Assembly: GCF_020329505.1 (NCBI RefSeq)
Contig: NZ_JAGKJJ010000012.1
Location: 124,001 to 188,000, forward strand
Direction: 5' to 3'
From: Bradyrhizobium semiaridum
GTDB lineage: Bacteria > Pseudomonadota > Alphaproteobacteria > Rhizobiales > Xanthobacteraceae
Length of the DNA: 64,000 nt
Part shown: positions 27,210 to 35,394 of the stretch, one piece after another
How positions within the stretch are numbered: the stretch's first letter is position 1
Layout of the letters: each line of letters starts with the position of its first letter
The notes under the pieces: model-generated
Seen by the model: only the letters and a program-made list of their open reading frames with translations
Databases searched by the model: none
What the model was told of the DNA's origin: nothing
Program-made: the position numbers and the translations under genes

Positions 27210-28610
27210 TCATTCGATGATCTCGTTCAGCTCCTTGCCGGAATGCTCTGGCACGAACAGGAAGACGCCAATCGCCATCGCTATCATCAGCACGGGGATG
27301 CAGAGGAACGCGAGCGCGAACGAGCCGGTGTGCTGCTGGAGCGCGATCGAGACGAATGGGAACAGCACGAAGCCGACGAAATAGGCGATCGCCCAGACCA
27401 CGCCATTGGCCGCGCCGCGGATGCGGGTCGGAAAGATCTCGGCGGTCAGCGTCGTGCTCGGACCCCAGAAGCCGAGGAAGCCGAGGCACCACAGCAGCCC
27501 GAACGTCCACAGCAGGAGGCGGTCCTCGGAATAGACCCAGAGCGTCATGAACACCGCGCCCTCGATCAGCGTGATGATGAAGGCGCGGCGGCGGCCGATC
27601 TTGTCGATCAGCCAACCGACCAGGCACAGCCCGAGGAAGCCGCAGAGACCGTAGAACACGTAGAACAGGCTGTATTCGGCCGTCGACCAGTGCTTCTCGG
27701 TCGACAGATAAAGCGGCATCCAGGAGCCGACGGTGCCGTAGATGCAGGTCGAGGCGCAGGCGACGAACAGCGCGACCAGGGTTGCAGGCAGCACGTCGGG
27801 CATGAACACTTGGCGGATACCGACCGATTTGGCCTTGCCGAACCAGGCGCTATCCTCGGTGCTGACCGTGCCGCCGCGCGCCAGCGTGTCCGCGATGCGC
27901 CGCTTGCGGTCCTGCGCGCGCACCCAATAGGGCGATTCCGGGCAGGTCGAGCGGATATAGATCGCGAGCAGTGCGATCACGCCGGGCACCATGACCGCGA
28001 CACGCCAGCCGTAGCTGGCGGCGACCAGCCCGGTGATGGCACCCGCGAGCGTGGCGCCGAGGCACCAGGCCGATCGCGTGATGGTGATCACCCGCCCGCG
28101 CAGCCGCGCCGGCCAGGTCTCGGCCACCAGCATCGAGCCGAGCGACCACTCGCCGTTGAGCGCGAAGAACAGCAGCGAGCGCGCGATCACGAACACCGTG
28201 AAGGTCGGCGACAGCGCCGCGACCGGCATCAACAGCGAGAACAGCGCGATGTTGACGGCGAGCAGCGTGCGGCGGCCGAACCTGTCCGCCAGCCAGGGCC
28301 AGAAGTATAGGCCGGCAATGCCGACGAAGAGCGCGATCTGCATGCCGGAGCGATATTCCGGCAGGCTCAGCTGAAATTCCTTGATCACCATCGGCGAGAC
28401 CAGCGCGAAGATCACGCCGTCCATGCCGTCAAAGCCCCAGCCGAGCGCGTTGGCGGTGGCGATGTGCCAGTGGGTTTTCGTAACCTCGGTGCTGCCGGCG
28501 ACGGCGCGGTAATTGGCGTATTGCAGGTGGTGCCGCTCGAGCGGGCCGGTGTCGCTGCCGGCTTGGTCCGCCGCAGACGCGGCGTGTTGGTCCGCCGTAA
28601 TGCTGCTCAT
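27210..28610 (-). CDS. MFS transporter, sugar/aromatic-acid porter type
   Basis: A 466-residue transporter with twelve predicted helices. The MFS loop signature between helices 2 and 3 is GLYFWPWLADRFGRRTLLAVN (D-RFGRR). A second copy between helices 8 and 9 is GWLIDKIGRRRAF. The N-terminal 40 residues are polar and cytoplasmic. Start 28610 (MSSITADQH) has a strong GGGAGG ribosome site seven bases upstream. The family moves sugars, organic acids or aromatic acids with protons. The substrate is not predictable from sequence; closeness to matB invites a dicarboxylate but nothing shows it. Confidence 0.9.
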   Translation of the reverse strand: MSSITADQHAASAADQAGSDTGPLERHHLQYANYRAVAGSTEVTKTHWHIATANALGWGFDGMDGVIFALVSPMVIKEFQLSLPEYRSGMQIALFVGIAGLYFWPWLADRFGRRTLLAVNIALFSLLMPVAALSPTFTVFVIARSLLFFALNGEWSLGSMLVAETWPARLRGRVITITRSAWCLGATLAGAITGLVAASYGWRVAVMVPGVIALLAIYIRSTCPESPYWVRAQDRKRRIADTLARGGTVSTEDSAWFGKAKSVGIRQVFMPDVLPATLVALFVACASTCIYGTVGSWMPLYLSTEKHWSTAEYSLFYVFYGLCGFLGLCLVGWLIDKIGRRRAFIITLIEGAVFMTLWVYSEDRLLLWTFGLLWCLGFLGFWGPSTTLTAEIFPTRIRGAANGVVWAIAYFVGFVLFPFVSIALQQHTGSFALAFLCIPVLMIAMAIGVFLFVPEHSGKELNEIIE

Positions 28611-28935
28611 GATCGCCTCCCATTTGCCGCCGCCTTTGAGGCGTGCCGCAACCTCAGGCTGAAGCAATTGCAGCGCTGCGGCAAGCGAATTGCTCGCGGC
28701 GGTGCACTGGTCTTGCCGTGGAGTGGAATTGGTTTTGGCGCACCGCAGACATTGCGCGTACGCAAGGCGTCATCGCCGGTTTCAGGAATCACAAAGAATT
28801 ATTTCCGGAAACCGTCCGGACAACTCCCCGTAGCTCGGCCAACGACGACGCACTCACCAGCCACCTCGCGCCGTTGTTGCCCCTTCATGACCGGCGCAGA
28901 GCCGCCGGACAGCTGACCCATTGGGAGATGAAACC
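28611..28935. other. Intergenic region between the MFS gene and the fasciclin gene
   Basis: About 325 bases holding two divergent promoters. The MFS ribosome-binding site lies at the left end. An ECF-sigma-like promoter for the fasciclin gene lies at 28807-28832. No gene is convincing in this stretch. Confidence 0.6.
28807..28832 (+). promoter_or_regulatory. ECF-sigma-like promoter for the fasciclin gene
   Basis: GGAAAC (28807-28812), 16 bases, then CGTA (28829-28832). The shape fits extracytoplasmic-function sigma promoters, with AAC in the -35 and CGT in the -10. The neighbouring cytochrome b operon has GTAACG-N16-CGTA at 29614-29639. Prediction by pattern only. Confidence 0.4.
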
Positions 28936-29490
28936 ATGTCGAAGCGTATTGCATATCTCGCCGCCGCCGCCTTCAGCGCGCTCGCGATCACTGCCACCGT
29001 CATTGCGTCCGCTCGCGCCGAGGAGAAGACCGTGATGGTCGGCGGCGCGGCGATGTTCCCGTCCAAGAACATCGTCCAGAACGCCGTCAACTCTAAGGAC
29101 CACACCACGCTTGTCGCCGCGGTGAAGGCCGCGGGCCTCGTCAGCACGCTGGAAGGCAAGGGCCCGTTCACGGTGTTCGCGCCGACCAACGCCGCCTTCG
29201 GCAAGCTGCCGGCCGGGACCGTCGACAACCTGGTCAAGCCCGAGAACAAGGCGACGCTGACCAAGATCCTCACCTACCATGTGGTGCCCGGCAAGCTCGA
29301 GGCGTTCGACCTCACCGACGGCAAGAGGCTGAAGACCGCCGAGGGCGAGGAACTCACCGTCAAGAAGCAGGACGGCAAGGTCTGGATCGTCGACGCCAAG
29401 GGCGGCAGCTCGATGGTGACGATTTCGAACGTCAACCAGTCCAATGGCGTCATCCATGTGGTCGACACCGTGCTGATGCCGGCGACGTAA
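28936..29490 (+). CDS. Exported fasciclin (FAS1) domain protein
   Basis: A 184-residue periplasmic or secreted protein. The signal peptide is MSKRIAYLAAAAFSALAITA, ending near SARAEEK. One FAS1 domain follows: TLVAAVKAAGLVSTLEGKGPFTVFAPTNAAFGKLP (H1 box), LTYHVVPG (YH motif), and SNGVIHVVDTVLMP (H2 box) at the end. FAS1 domains mediate adhesion or protein binding; in rhizobia a related protein (Nex18) is a symbiosis factor. The ATG at 28936 follows GGGAG. It is expressed alone, with its own terminator at 29534-29568, but its promoter resembles that of the next operon. Confidence 0.92.
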   Translation: MSKRIAYLAAAAFSALAITATVIASARAEEKTVMVGGAAMFPSKNIVQNAVNSKDHTTLVAAVKAAGLVSTLEGKGPFTVFAPTNAAFGKLPAGTVDNLVKPENKATLTKILTYHVVPGKLEAFDLTDGKRLKTAEGEELTVKKQDGKVWIVDAKGGSSMVTISNVNQSNGVIHVVDTVLMPAT

Positions 29491-29533
29491 CACCCGGCGG
29501 CCTCCTTCGGTCCCTGACGGGACGAGCAAAACG

Positions 29534-29568
29534 GCGAGCCGGGCAACCCCGTCCCGGCTCGCATTTTT
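29534..29568 (+). terminator. Rho-independent terminator of the fasciclin gene
   Basis: The stem GCGAGCCGGG / CCCGGCTCGC has a nine-base loop and is followed by ATTTTT. It lies 44 bases after the stop codon. Confidence 0.9.
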
Positions 29569-29613
29569 GTGACCGCGATAGACGGCGTGCATCGAACTGA
29601 TAACCCTGATCCT

Positions 29614-29640
29614 GTAACGGAACGCGGGTTCCGGGCGTAT
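29614..29640 (+). promoter_or_regulatory. ECF-sigma-like promoter for the cytochrome b/Moco operon
   Basis: GTAACG (29614-29619), 16 bases, then CGTAT (29636-29640), followed by the ATG at 29673. The spacing and the CGTA element match the pattern upstream of the fasciclin gene. The sigma factor itself is not in the window. Confidence 0.45.
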
Positions 29641-29672
29641 AAGCCAGTAACGACCCCAAGCAGAGAATTCCC

Positions 29673-30305
29673 ATGTCGAGCCTTGCCGTCAGTGACGACC
29701 ACGCAGACACCGCGACACCGGCGAGGGTGATCCAGCCCGCCTGGGTGCGGGTGGTGCACTGGGTCAATGCCGTTGCCATGATCCTGATGATCATGTCCGG
29801 CTGGCAGATCTACAATGCCTCGCCGCTGTTCAACTTCAGTTTCCCGCGCAGCATCACGCTCGGCGGCTGGCTCGGCGGCGCGCTGCTCTGGCACTTCGCC
29901 GCGATGTGGCTGTTGATGGTCAACGGCCTGGTCTATCTGATCCTCGGCCTCGTCACCGGCCGCTTCCGCCGCAAGCTGCTGCCGATCATCCCCCGCGGCG
30001 TGATCTCCGACACCAAGGCGGCGCTGACCTTCAAGCTCTCGCATGCCGATCTCACGAGGTACAATCAGGTACAGAAGCTGCTCTATGCCGGGATCATCCT
30101 CGTCGGAATCGTCATCGTGCTGTCCGGCCTGTCGATCTGGAAGCCGGTGCAGCTGCACTGGCTGGTGTCGCTGTTCGGCGGCTACGACTTCGCACGCTAT
30201 GTGCACTTCGCCTGCATGGCGCTGATCGTCGCCTTCCTCGTGATCCATGTCGCGCTCGCGGTCTTGGTGCCGAAGAGCCTGCGCGCCATGATCATTGGAC
30301 GCTAA
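29673..30305 (+). CDS. Membrane cytochrome b (YedZ/thiosulfate-reductase-like)
   Basis: A 210-residue di-haem cytochrome b of the b561/Ni-hydrogenase b-type superfamily. Four helices are seen: VHWVNAVAMILMIMSGWQIY, LLWHFAAMWLLMVNGLVYLILG, LLYAGIILVGIVIVLSGLSIW, and VHFACMALIVAFLVIHVALAV. Each carries histidines placed to bind haem (VVHWVN, WHFAAM, HF, VIHVAL). It lies 14 bases before the molybdopterin oxidoreductase gene and presumably passes quinol electrons to it across the membrane. Same operon, with an ECF-like promoter upstream. Confidence 0.88.
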   Translation: MSSLAVSDDHADTATPARVIQPAWVRVVHWVNAVAMILMIMSGWQIYNASPLFNFSFPRSITLGGWLGGALLWHFAAMWLLMVNGLVYLILGLVTGRFRRKLLPIIPRGVISDTKAALTFKLSHADLTRYNQVQKLLYAGIILVGIVIVLSGLSIWKPVQLHWLVSLFGGYDFARYVHFACMALIVAFLVIHVALAVLVPKSLRAMIIGR

Positions 30306-30319
30306 GAAGGAGATCTGTC

Positions 30320-31105
30320 ATGGGCCGCCTGCGCAAGCTCCTGATCCCCGGCGTCGACAAGAAGCTCTTGGTCCGCGACGCCGTGAAGACCATGCCGGAC
30401 CTGACGCGCCGCCGCTTCATCACCATGGGCGCGAGCCTCGGCTCGCTGACCTTGCTGACCGGCTGCGACGTCGTCGATTCGTCCTCGGCCGAGGAGATGC
30501 TGAAGAAGGTCTCGAAATTCAACGACGCGGTGCAGGCCTGGATGTTCAATCCGAATGCGCTGGCGCCGACCTTCCCCGAGAGCATGATCACCAAGCCGTT
30601 CCCGTTCAACGCCTATTACGATCTCGACGACGCGCCGGATATCGACGGCAAGGAGTGGAAGCTGGAGGTTCGCGGCCTGGTCGACAACAAGAAGTCCTGG
30701 ACGCTGGACGAGCTCTACCAGCTGCCGCAGGTCAAGCAGGTCACGCGCCACATCTGCGTCGAGGGCTGGAGCGCGATCGGCAGCTGGACCGGCACGCCGC
30801 TGCGCGACTTCCTCAAACTCATCGGCGCCGACACGCGCGCGAAATATGTCTGGTTCCAGTGCGCCGACAAGGACGGCTACAACTCGCCGCTCGACATGCC
30901 GAGCGCGCTGCATCCGCAGACCCAGATGACGTTCAAATTCGCCGACGAGATCCTGCCGCGCGCCTACGGCTACCCGATGAAGATCAGGGTGCCGACCAAG
31001 CTCGGATTCAAGAACCCGAAATACGTGATCTCGATGGAAGTCACCAACGAGTACAAGGGCGGCTACTGGGAAGACCAGGGGTACAATTCGTTCAGCGGCA
31101 GTTGA
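30320..31105 (+). CDS. Tat-exported molybdopterin-dependent oxidoreductase, sulfite-oxidase/MsrP type
   Basis: A 261-residue enzyme. The Tat signal is LTRRRFITMGASLGSLTLLTGC (about residues 27-48), ending at a lipobox-like LTGC, so it may be lipid-anchored in the periplasm. The sulfite-oxidase-family Moco domain contains VRGLVDNKKSWTLDELYQLP, and the Moco-ligand cysteine in RHICVEGWSAIGSW. C-terminal YPMKIRVPTKLGFKNPKYV is typical. Family members oxidise sulfite or reduce methionine sulfoxide in periplasmic proteins. Paired with a cytochrome b, it is probably a reductase such as MsrP-like, but the substrate is inferred. Good AAGGAG site before the ATG. Confidence 0.88.
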   Translation: MGRLRKLLIPGVDKKLLVRDAVKTMPDLTRRRFITMGASLGSLTLLTGCDVVDSSSAEEMLKKVSKFNDAVQAWMFNPNALAPTFPESMITKPFPFNAYYDLDDAPDIDGKEWKLEVRGLVDNKKSWTLDELYQLPQVKQVTRHICVEGWSAIGSWTGTPLRDFLKLIGADTRAKYVWFQCADKDGYNSPLDMPSALHPQTQMTFKFADEILPRAYGYPMKIRVPTKLGFKNPKYVISMEVTNEYKGGYWEDQGYNSFSGS

Positions 31106-31108
31106 GGA

Positions 31109-31185
31109 GGCGAATAGCGAATGGTGAGTGGCGAATGGGCAAGCGCGTTCTGCTCCCTACTCGCTATTCGCCATTCGCCTTTTTT
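31109..31185. repeat. Inverted repeat with T-run after the Moco gene
   Basis: The left arm GGCGAATAGCGAATGGTGAG and right arm CTCGCTATTCGCCATTCGCC pair imperfectly, followed by TTTTTT at 31180-31185. It can terminate the plus-strand operon. The right arm also encodes the last codons of the minus-strand MFS gene (31164 onward). Confidence 0.7.
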
Positions 31186-32360
31186 GGCCCCACTTTCCGC
31201 TGGAACGCCGATAGTAGCGCCCCCAGCGCCAGCATCGCCGCCGAGACGTTCAGCGCGAACGACAGGCTGCCGACGGCGTCGGTGATGGCGCCGACCACGA
31301 TCGGGCCCAATGTCTGGCCGATGCCGAAGGCGATGGTCATCGCGGCGATCGCGGTCGGCCAGGATTCCGGCGGGTAGTTGAAGCGCACGAAGGCGGTGGT
31401 CGAGCCAACCACCGCGAAAAAGGCGACGCCGAACACCAGCGCAGAGATTGCGAGCAGCAGCGGCGAATGGCCGAAGATCGGCAGTGCCGCGCCGAGCGCA
31501 TTCATGCCGAGAATGATCGTGGTGGCGAGCCCGCCGCGGTCGAGCGCCAGCACGCGGCGCCAGACCCAGGGCGTGACGAAGGCGGAAAGGCCGATCAGGC
31601 TCCAGAACGCGCTCTGGGCCGCAGCGCCGCCGCCGCCGTCGCGGACATAGGCGATCATGAAGGTCATGTAGGCGATGTAGCCGGCGCCGAACAGGAAATA
31701 GCCGGCGAGATAGATCAGCACCGGCTTCACGGCGAATTTCGTGCGGACGATGCCGCCGGTCGCGGCATCGGCATGGAACGGCGCGAGCAGCAGCGGCACG
31801 GTCATGACGACCGAGAGCAGCGTCATCGCCCACCACACGATCCACCACGAGCCCGCGCCAAAGCCCTGCAACACGAACGGCGCAACGAGGCCGGAGGCCA
31901 GGATGCCGATGCCGGGGCCGGCATAGAACAGGCTGAGCAGGAAGTTGGCGCGCTCCGGGCGCGACTGCGCGATGGTCGCGGCCAGCGCGCCGCCGCCGAC
32001 GAAACCGATCGCGGCGGCAAAGCCGGCCAGCAGCCGAGCGAAGCTCAGCACCGCGAAATTCCCGGAGATGGCGCACAGCGCCAGCGACAGCACGCAGGCC
32101 AGCGTCGACCAGCGTACCGAGGCGGCAAGGCCGAAGCGCTGGATGATGCGCGAGGCGAGCAGCGCGCCGACGAGGTAGCCGGCAGCATTGATCGTGTTCA
32201 TGAAGCCGGCGGCGGAATAGGACCAGGCCAGCGAGCCGCGCATGTCGGGCAGGACAAGCGAATAGGCAAAGCGGCCGATGCCGAGCCCGACGGTCGGTGC
32301 CAGCGACAAGATCAGAATCAGCCGCGCGGGATGCGGGTAGGACGGGGCGGGGGCTCTCAC
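31164..32360 (-). CDS. MFS transporter, YbfB/YjiJ family
   Basis: A 398-residue twelve-helix protein. The opening LILSLAPTVGLGIGRFAYSLVLPDMRGSLAWSYSAAGFMNTINAAGYLVGAL is characteristic of the YbfB/YjiJ (DUF1228) family of MFS proteins. Later helices include GYFLFGAGYIAYMTFMIAYVRD. The transported compound is unknown. The final seven or so residues come from the right arm of a palindromic repeat, so the C-terminus may have been remodelled by repeat insertion. The start at 32360 has no strong competing ATG. Confidence 0.88.
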   Translation of the reverse strand: MRAPAPSYPHPARLILILSLAPTVGLGIGRFAYSLVLPDMRGSLAWSYSAAGFMNTINAAGYLVGALLASRIIQRFGLAASVRWSTLACVLSLALCAISGNFAVLSFARLLAGFAAAIGFVGGGALAATIAQSRPERANFLLSLFYAGPGIGILASGLVAPFVLQGFGAGSWWIVWWAMTLLSVVMTVPLLLAPFHADAATGGIVRTKFAVKPVLIYLAGYFLFGAGYIAYMTFMIAYVRDGGGGAAAQSAFWSLIGLSAFVTPWVWRRVLALDRGGLATTIILGMNALGAALPIFGHSPLLLAISALVFGVAFFAVVGSTTAFVRFNYPPESWPTAIAAMTIAFGIGQTLGPIVVGAITDAVGSLSFALNVSAAMLALGALLSAFQRKVGPKKANGE

Positions 32361-32672
32361 ACTTCACTCCGGCAATGCGCGCATTGTGGCAGGCCGCGGC
32401 GATCCTGCCCAGCACCGGGCGCTGCAACGGTGTTTTGCGAAATAGGCAATCGGGCGATCGGCGCCAGCGCATACGGCATGGCGTCAGCTACCCGCGCGGG
32501 GTGCCTTGCCAATCGGTGCCGGGCGTTTTAGCACTCCGGCCAGATTTCATTGGCTGGTCATGCCCGGGCTTGACCCGGGCATCCATCCGCCTTCAGAGGC
32601 TTTTCGAAGCGGGATGGATTGCCGGGTCAAGCCCGGCAATGACGGCAAAACAGCTATCCAGAGGTAACGACC
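32361..32672. other. Intergenic region between the YbfB-type MFS gene and leuB
   Basis: About 310 bases between divergent genes. The right-hand part contains the palindromic repeat 32557-32645. The remaining ~200 bases should contain both promoters. No gene or leader peptide is evident. Confidence 0.6.
32557..32645. repeat. Palindromic repeat (GTCATGCCCGGGCTTGACCC type)
   Basis: The left end is GTCATGCCCGGGCTTGACCC and the right end GGGTCAAGCCCGGCAATGAC. Arms also pair in the inner part (GGATTGCC/GGCATCC). It lies 28 bases before leuB, so any leuB transcript starting upstream would include it. Confidence 0.8.
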
Positions 32673-33785
32673 ATGGCGACCCATAAACTGCTGCTTCTCC
32701 CCGGCGACGGCATCGGCCCCGAAGTGATGGCCGAGGTGCAGCGCCTGATCGACTGGCTGAATGCGCAGGGCATCGCGAAATTCGAGACTGAGACCGGCCT
32801 GGTCGGCGGCTCGGCCTATGACGCGCACAAGGTGTCGATCTCCGAAGCGGACATGGCCAAGGCGACCGCGGCCGATGCCGTGATCTTCGGTGCGGTCGGC
32901 GGTCCGAAGTGGGACAGCGTGCCTTATGAGGTGCGCCCCGAGGCCGGCCTGCTGCGGCTGCGCAAGGATCTCGGCCTGTTCGCCAACCTGCGTCCGGCGG
33001 TGTGTTATCCGGCGCTGGCCGAAGCCTCCAGCCTCAAGCGCGACGTGGTCGAGGGTCTCGACATCATGATCGTGCGCGAGCTCACCGGCGGCGTCTATTT
33101 CGGCGAGCCGAAGACCATCACGGATCTCGGCAACGGCCAGAAGCGGGCGGTCGACACCCAGGTCTACGACACCTACGAGATCGAGCGCATCGGCCGCGTC
33201 GCCTTCGACCTGGCGCGCAAGCGCAGGAACAAGGTGACGTCGATGGAGAAGCGCAACGTCATGAAGTCGGGCGTGCTCTGGAACGAGGTCATGACCCAGG
33301 TCCACGCGCGCGAATACAAGGACGTCACGCTGGAGCACCAGCTCGCCGATTCCGGCGGCATGAACCTCGTCAAGGCGCCGAAGCAGTTCGACGTCATCGT
33401 CACTGACAATCTGTTCGGCGACATGCTGTCCGACATCGCAGCGATGCTGACCGGCTCGCTCGGCATGCTGCCGTCGGCCTCGCTCGGTGAGATCGACGCC
33501 AAGACGAAGAAGCGCCGCTCGCTGTTCGAGCCGGTGCACGGTTCGGCGCCCGACATCGCAGGCAAGGGCCTCGCCAATCCGATCGCGATGATCTCCTCGT
33601 TCGGCATGGCGCTGCGCTACTCGTTCGACATGGGCGAACTCGCCGACAAGGTCGATGCCGCGATCGCTGCCGTGCTCGCCAGCGGGCTGCGCACCGCCGA
33701 CATCAAGTCGGAAGGCGCCACCGCCGTCAGCACCACGCAGATGGGTGAGGCGATCCTGAGGGAATTGCAGAAGCTGCACGCGTAA
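32673..33785 (+). CDS. leuB: 3-Isopropylmalate dehydrogenase
   Basis: A 370-residue NAD-dependent beta-decarboxylating dehydrogenase that converts 3-isopropylmalate to 2-oxoisocaproate in leucine synthesis. Family motifs in order: [15 protein letters not shown] (residues 5-19), [22 protein letters not shown] (substrate Arg residues), [32 protein letters not shown] (metal-binding Asp residues), and [20 protein letters not shown]. Full length. leuD and leuC lie 6-12 kb away on the opposite strand, so the pathway genes are near each other but not one operon. Confidence 0.98.
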   Translation: MATHKLLLLPGDGIGPEVMAEVQRLIDWLNAQGIAKFETETGLVGGSAYDAHKVSISEADMAKATAADAVIFGAVGGPKWDSVPYEVRPEAGLLRLRKDLGLFANLRPAVCYPALAEASSLKRDVVEGLDIMIVRELTGGVYFGEPKTITDLGNGQKRAVDTQVYDTYEIERIGRVAFDLARKRRNKVTSMEKRNVMKSGVLWNEVMTQVHAREYKDVTLEHQLADSGGMNLVKAPKQFDVIVTDNLFGDMLSDIAAMLTGSLGMLPSASLGEIDAKTKKRRSLFEPVHGSAPDIAGKGLANPIAMISSFGMALRYSFDMGELADKVDAAIAAVLASGLRTADIKSEGATAVSTTQMGEAILRELQKLHA

Positions 33786-33833
33786 GGAGTGCAGCAACCA
33801 CGACAATGTCGTCCCGGTACGCGTGCACAAACA

Positions 33834-33862
33834 AAAATGGCCGGGCTGAGCCCGGCCATTTT
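33834..33862. terminator. Bidirectional rho-independent terminator
   Basis: The hairpin AAAATGGCCGGGC-TGA-GCCCGGCCATTTT has 13-base perfect arms, with A and T runs at the ends. It sits between convergent leuB and the minus-strand gene 33887-34291 and can stop both transcripts. Confidence 0.95.
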
Positions 33863-33886
33863 CACGTCGGCAGATCGCCGAAATTC

Positions 33887-34291
33887 TCAGTACAGCGGGA
33901 AATTCCGCGGATAGCCGCCGAGATCGCCGGGCGGGCTGAGCGGCTGGCGGTCGATCGGCTGGTTCTTGTTCTCGCGCGCGAAGGAGGGATAGCCGACGTC
34001 AGGCGGATAGGCGTAGTCGTTGAACTTGCGGTCGCCCGGCAGCACTTCGGTGCCGGCATCGAGCCAGGAACGCGTGGTGACGTAGACGCGGGTGCGCGGG
34101 CCCTGCTGGTAGACGCGGTTCGGGCCCTGCGCGCCGTAATAGCGGCGGCCGTCGCGGTCGTACTGGTCCTGCTGCTTGCGCTTGCTCGGCGACTGCGCGC
34201 TGGCCGCGGTGACACTGAGCGCGGTTGCGGTGACCGCAGCCGCAGCAAGCAACACCACGAGCTTGTTCGCGGCAGGGAATTTCAAGGTCAT
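33887..34291 (-). CDS. Exported small protein, function unknown
   Basis: A 134-residue protein with a clear signal peptide (MTLKFPAANKLVVLLAAAAV... ending near TAASAQ). The mature part is polar and Tyr/Pro/Arg-rich (QYDRDGRRYYGAQGPNRVYQ, and GDLGGYPRNFPLY at the end) with no cysteine. No recognised domain. The start at 34291 gives the signal peptide; a start at 34345 would add 18 residues before it. Its transcript ends at the shared terminator 33834-33862. Probably a periplasmic protein. Confidence 0.75.
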   Translation of the reverse strand: MTLKFPAANKLVVLLAAAAVTATALSVTAASAQSPSKRKQQDQYDRDGRRYYGAQGPNRVYQQGPRTRVYVTTRSWLDAGTEVLPGDRKFNDYAYPPDVGYPSFARENKNQPIDRQPLSPPGDLGGYPRNFPLY

Positions 34292-34481
34292 CGCATCCTC
34301 GTCAGTACGGCCCCCGGGTTGGGGCTGGCGCGTCGCCAAAATCACTTGGAACGCATTGTAGCCGCGATGGGTAGGCCGTCACTAGGTCAATTGCGCCACA
34401 CCGCCGGACATAATGCGGCATAAAGCGCAAAAGTTTCATGAAAACCAGTGCCTTGCCCAGGTCCCTGCCACCATGTCGCCA

Positions 34482-35279
34482 TCAAAAGGCGCCGCGCAGC
34501 CGCGGGTTCTCGCTGCCCATGACCCAGTCGGACGACAGCGCCGGGGCGCCGGCGGTAACGCAGTCGGTGCGCTTCAGCTCGGCATGTGCGAACAGCCCGG
34601 CCAGCCGCGGGTCGTTGCCAGCCGCCAGCAGGGTCAGCCGGTTCAGCATGCAGGCGATCGCGGCGCGTTGGGCCGGCAGGCTGGCGCGCTGGCAGGTCCA
34701 GCCGGAGATCCGGACATCAGGCGCATCGACCTGTTTGAGGAAGCCGAGGCAGCCTCGGCCGCCCTCGCGTTGCGCCGGGCGCAGCAGCGTCACGCTGCCG
34801 AACTTGCTGTCGATGATCCCGGCGGCCTCGAGTTCGCGGACGCCGCCGGGGTCGAGCCGCCCGGCAAGCTCGGCGATCGCGGGGCCTGTGGCCTCGCCGC
34901 CCGGACGGTAGATTTCCAGTTCGGCGGCCGGCGCGCCGCCGGCATCGGCCCAGCGGAAGACGTCCTTGCGGCCGCCCTCCGGATGCCGGAGCACTTCGTA
35001 ACTCTCTGTTTTATCTCGTGGATCGAGCCGACTCACGACGAAGGCGGGCACCGGACGGCTGGCCGGGCTCCAGCCCGCGGCGGTGCCGGGCGCCGCCATC
35101 GCCGTTGCGTCCGGCAGCTGCTTCCATAGATAGTTGCCAAGGGCGACGAACAGCGCGAGCACGGCGACATAAGCGAACAGGCGGGAGAAGGTGGCGTACA
35201 CCTCGTCGACGAAACTCGTCAGCGCCGACGCAATTTCCGTATGATGGGGTGCGGCCCGATCGGCCTGAAATAAACGCAT
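34482..35279 (-). CDS. Membrane-anchored protein of unknown function
   Basis: A 265-residue protein with a single membrane helix near residues 35-55 (LFAYVAVLALFVALGNYLW) and a long periplasmic domain. The domain holds VSRLDPRDKTESYEVLRHPEGGRKDVFRW and ends with a Cys-containing region: GCLGFLKQVDAP, GWTCQRASLP, IACMLNRL, and TDCVTAG, giving four cysteines that might form disulfides. No family recognised. The start at 35279 is chosen over 35327. It is divergent from asd with about 115 bases between. Confidence 0.75.
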   Translation of the reverse strand: MRLFQADRAAPHHTEIASALTSFVDEVYATFSRLFAYVAVLALFVALGNYLWKQLPDATAMAAPGTAAGWSPASRPVPAFVVSRLDPRDKTESYEVLRHPEGGRKDVFRWADAGGAPAAELEIYRPGGEATGPAIAELAGRLDPGGVRELEAAGIIDSKFGSVTLLRPAQREGGRGCLGFLKQVDAPDVRISGWTCQRASLPAQRAAIACMLNRLTLLAAGNDPRLAGLFAHAELKRTDCVTAGAPALSSDWVMGSENPRLRGAF

Positions 35280-35394
35280 CAAAACGCTCAATTGCACGCG
35301 ACGTTGTCTTGACGGGGTTTCTCGCATAGAAGCGCTGCCTCTTCCCTTTCCGCTGTCAGCGGGGGAACAGGCATTTTTCGTCGGAGAGTGAACG

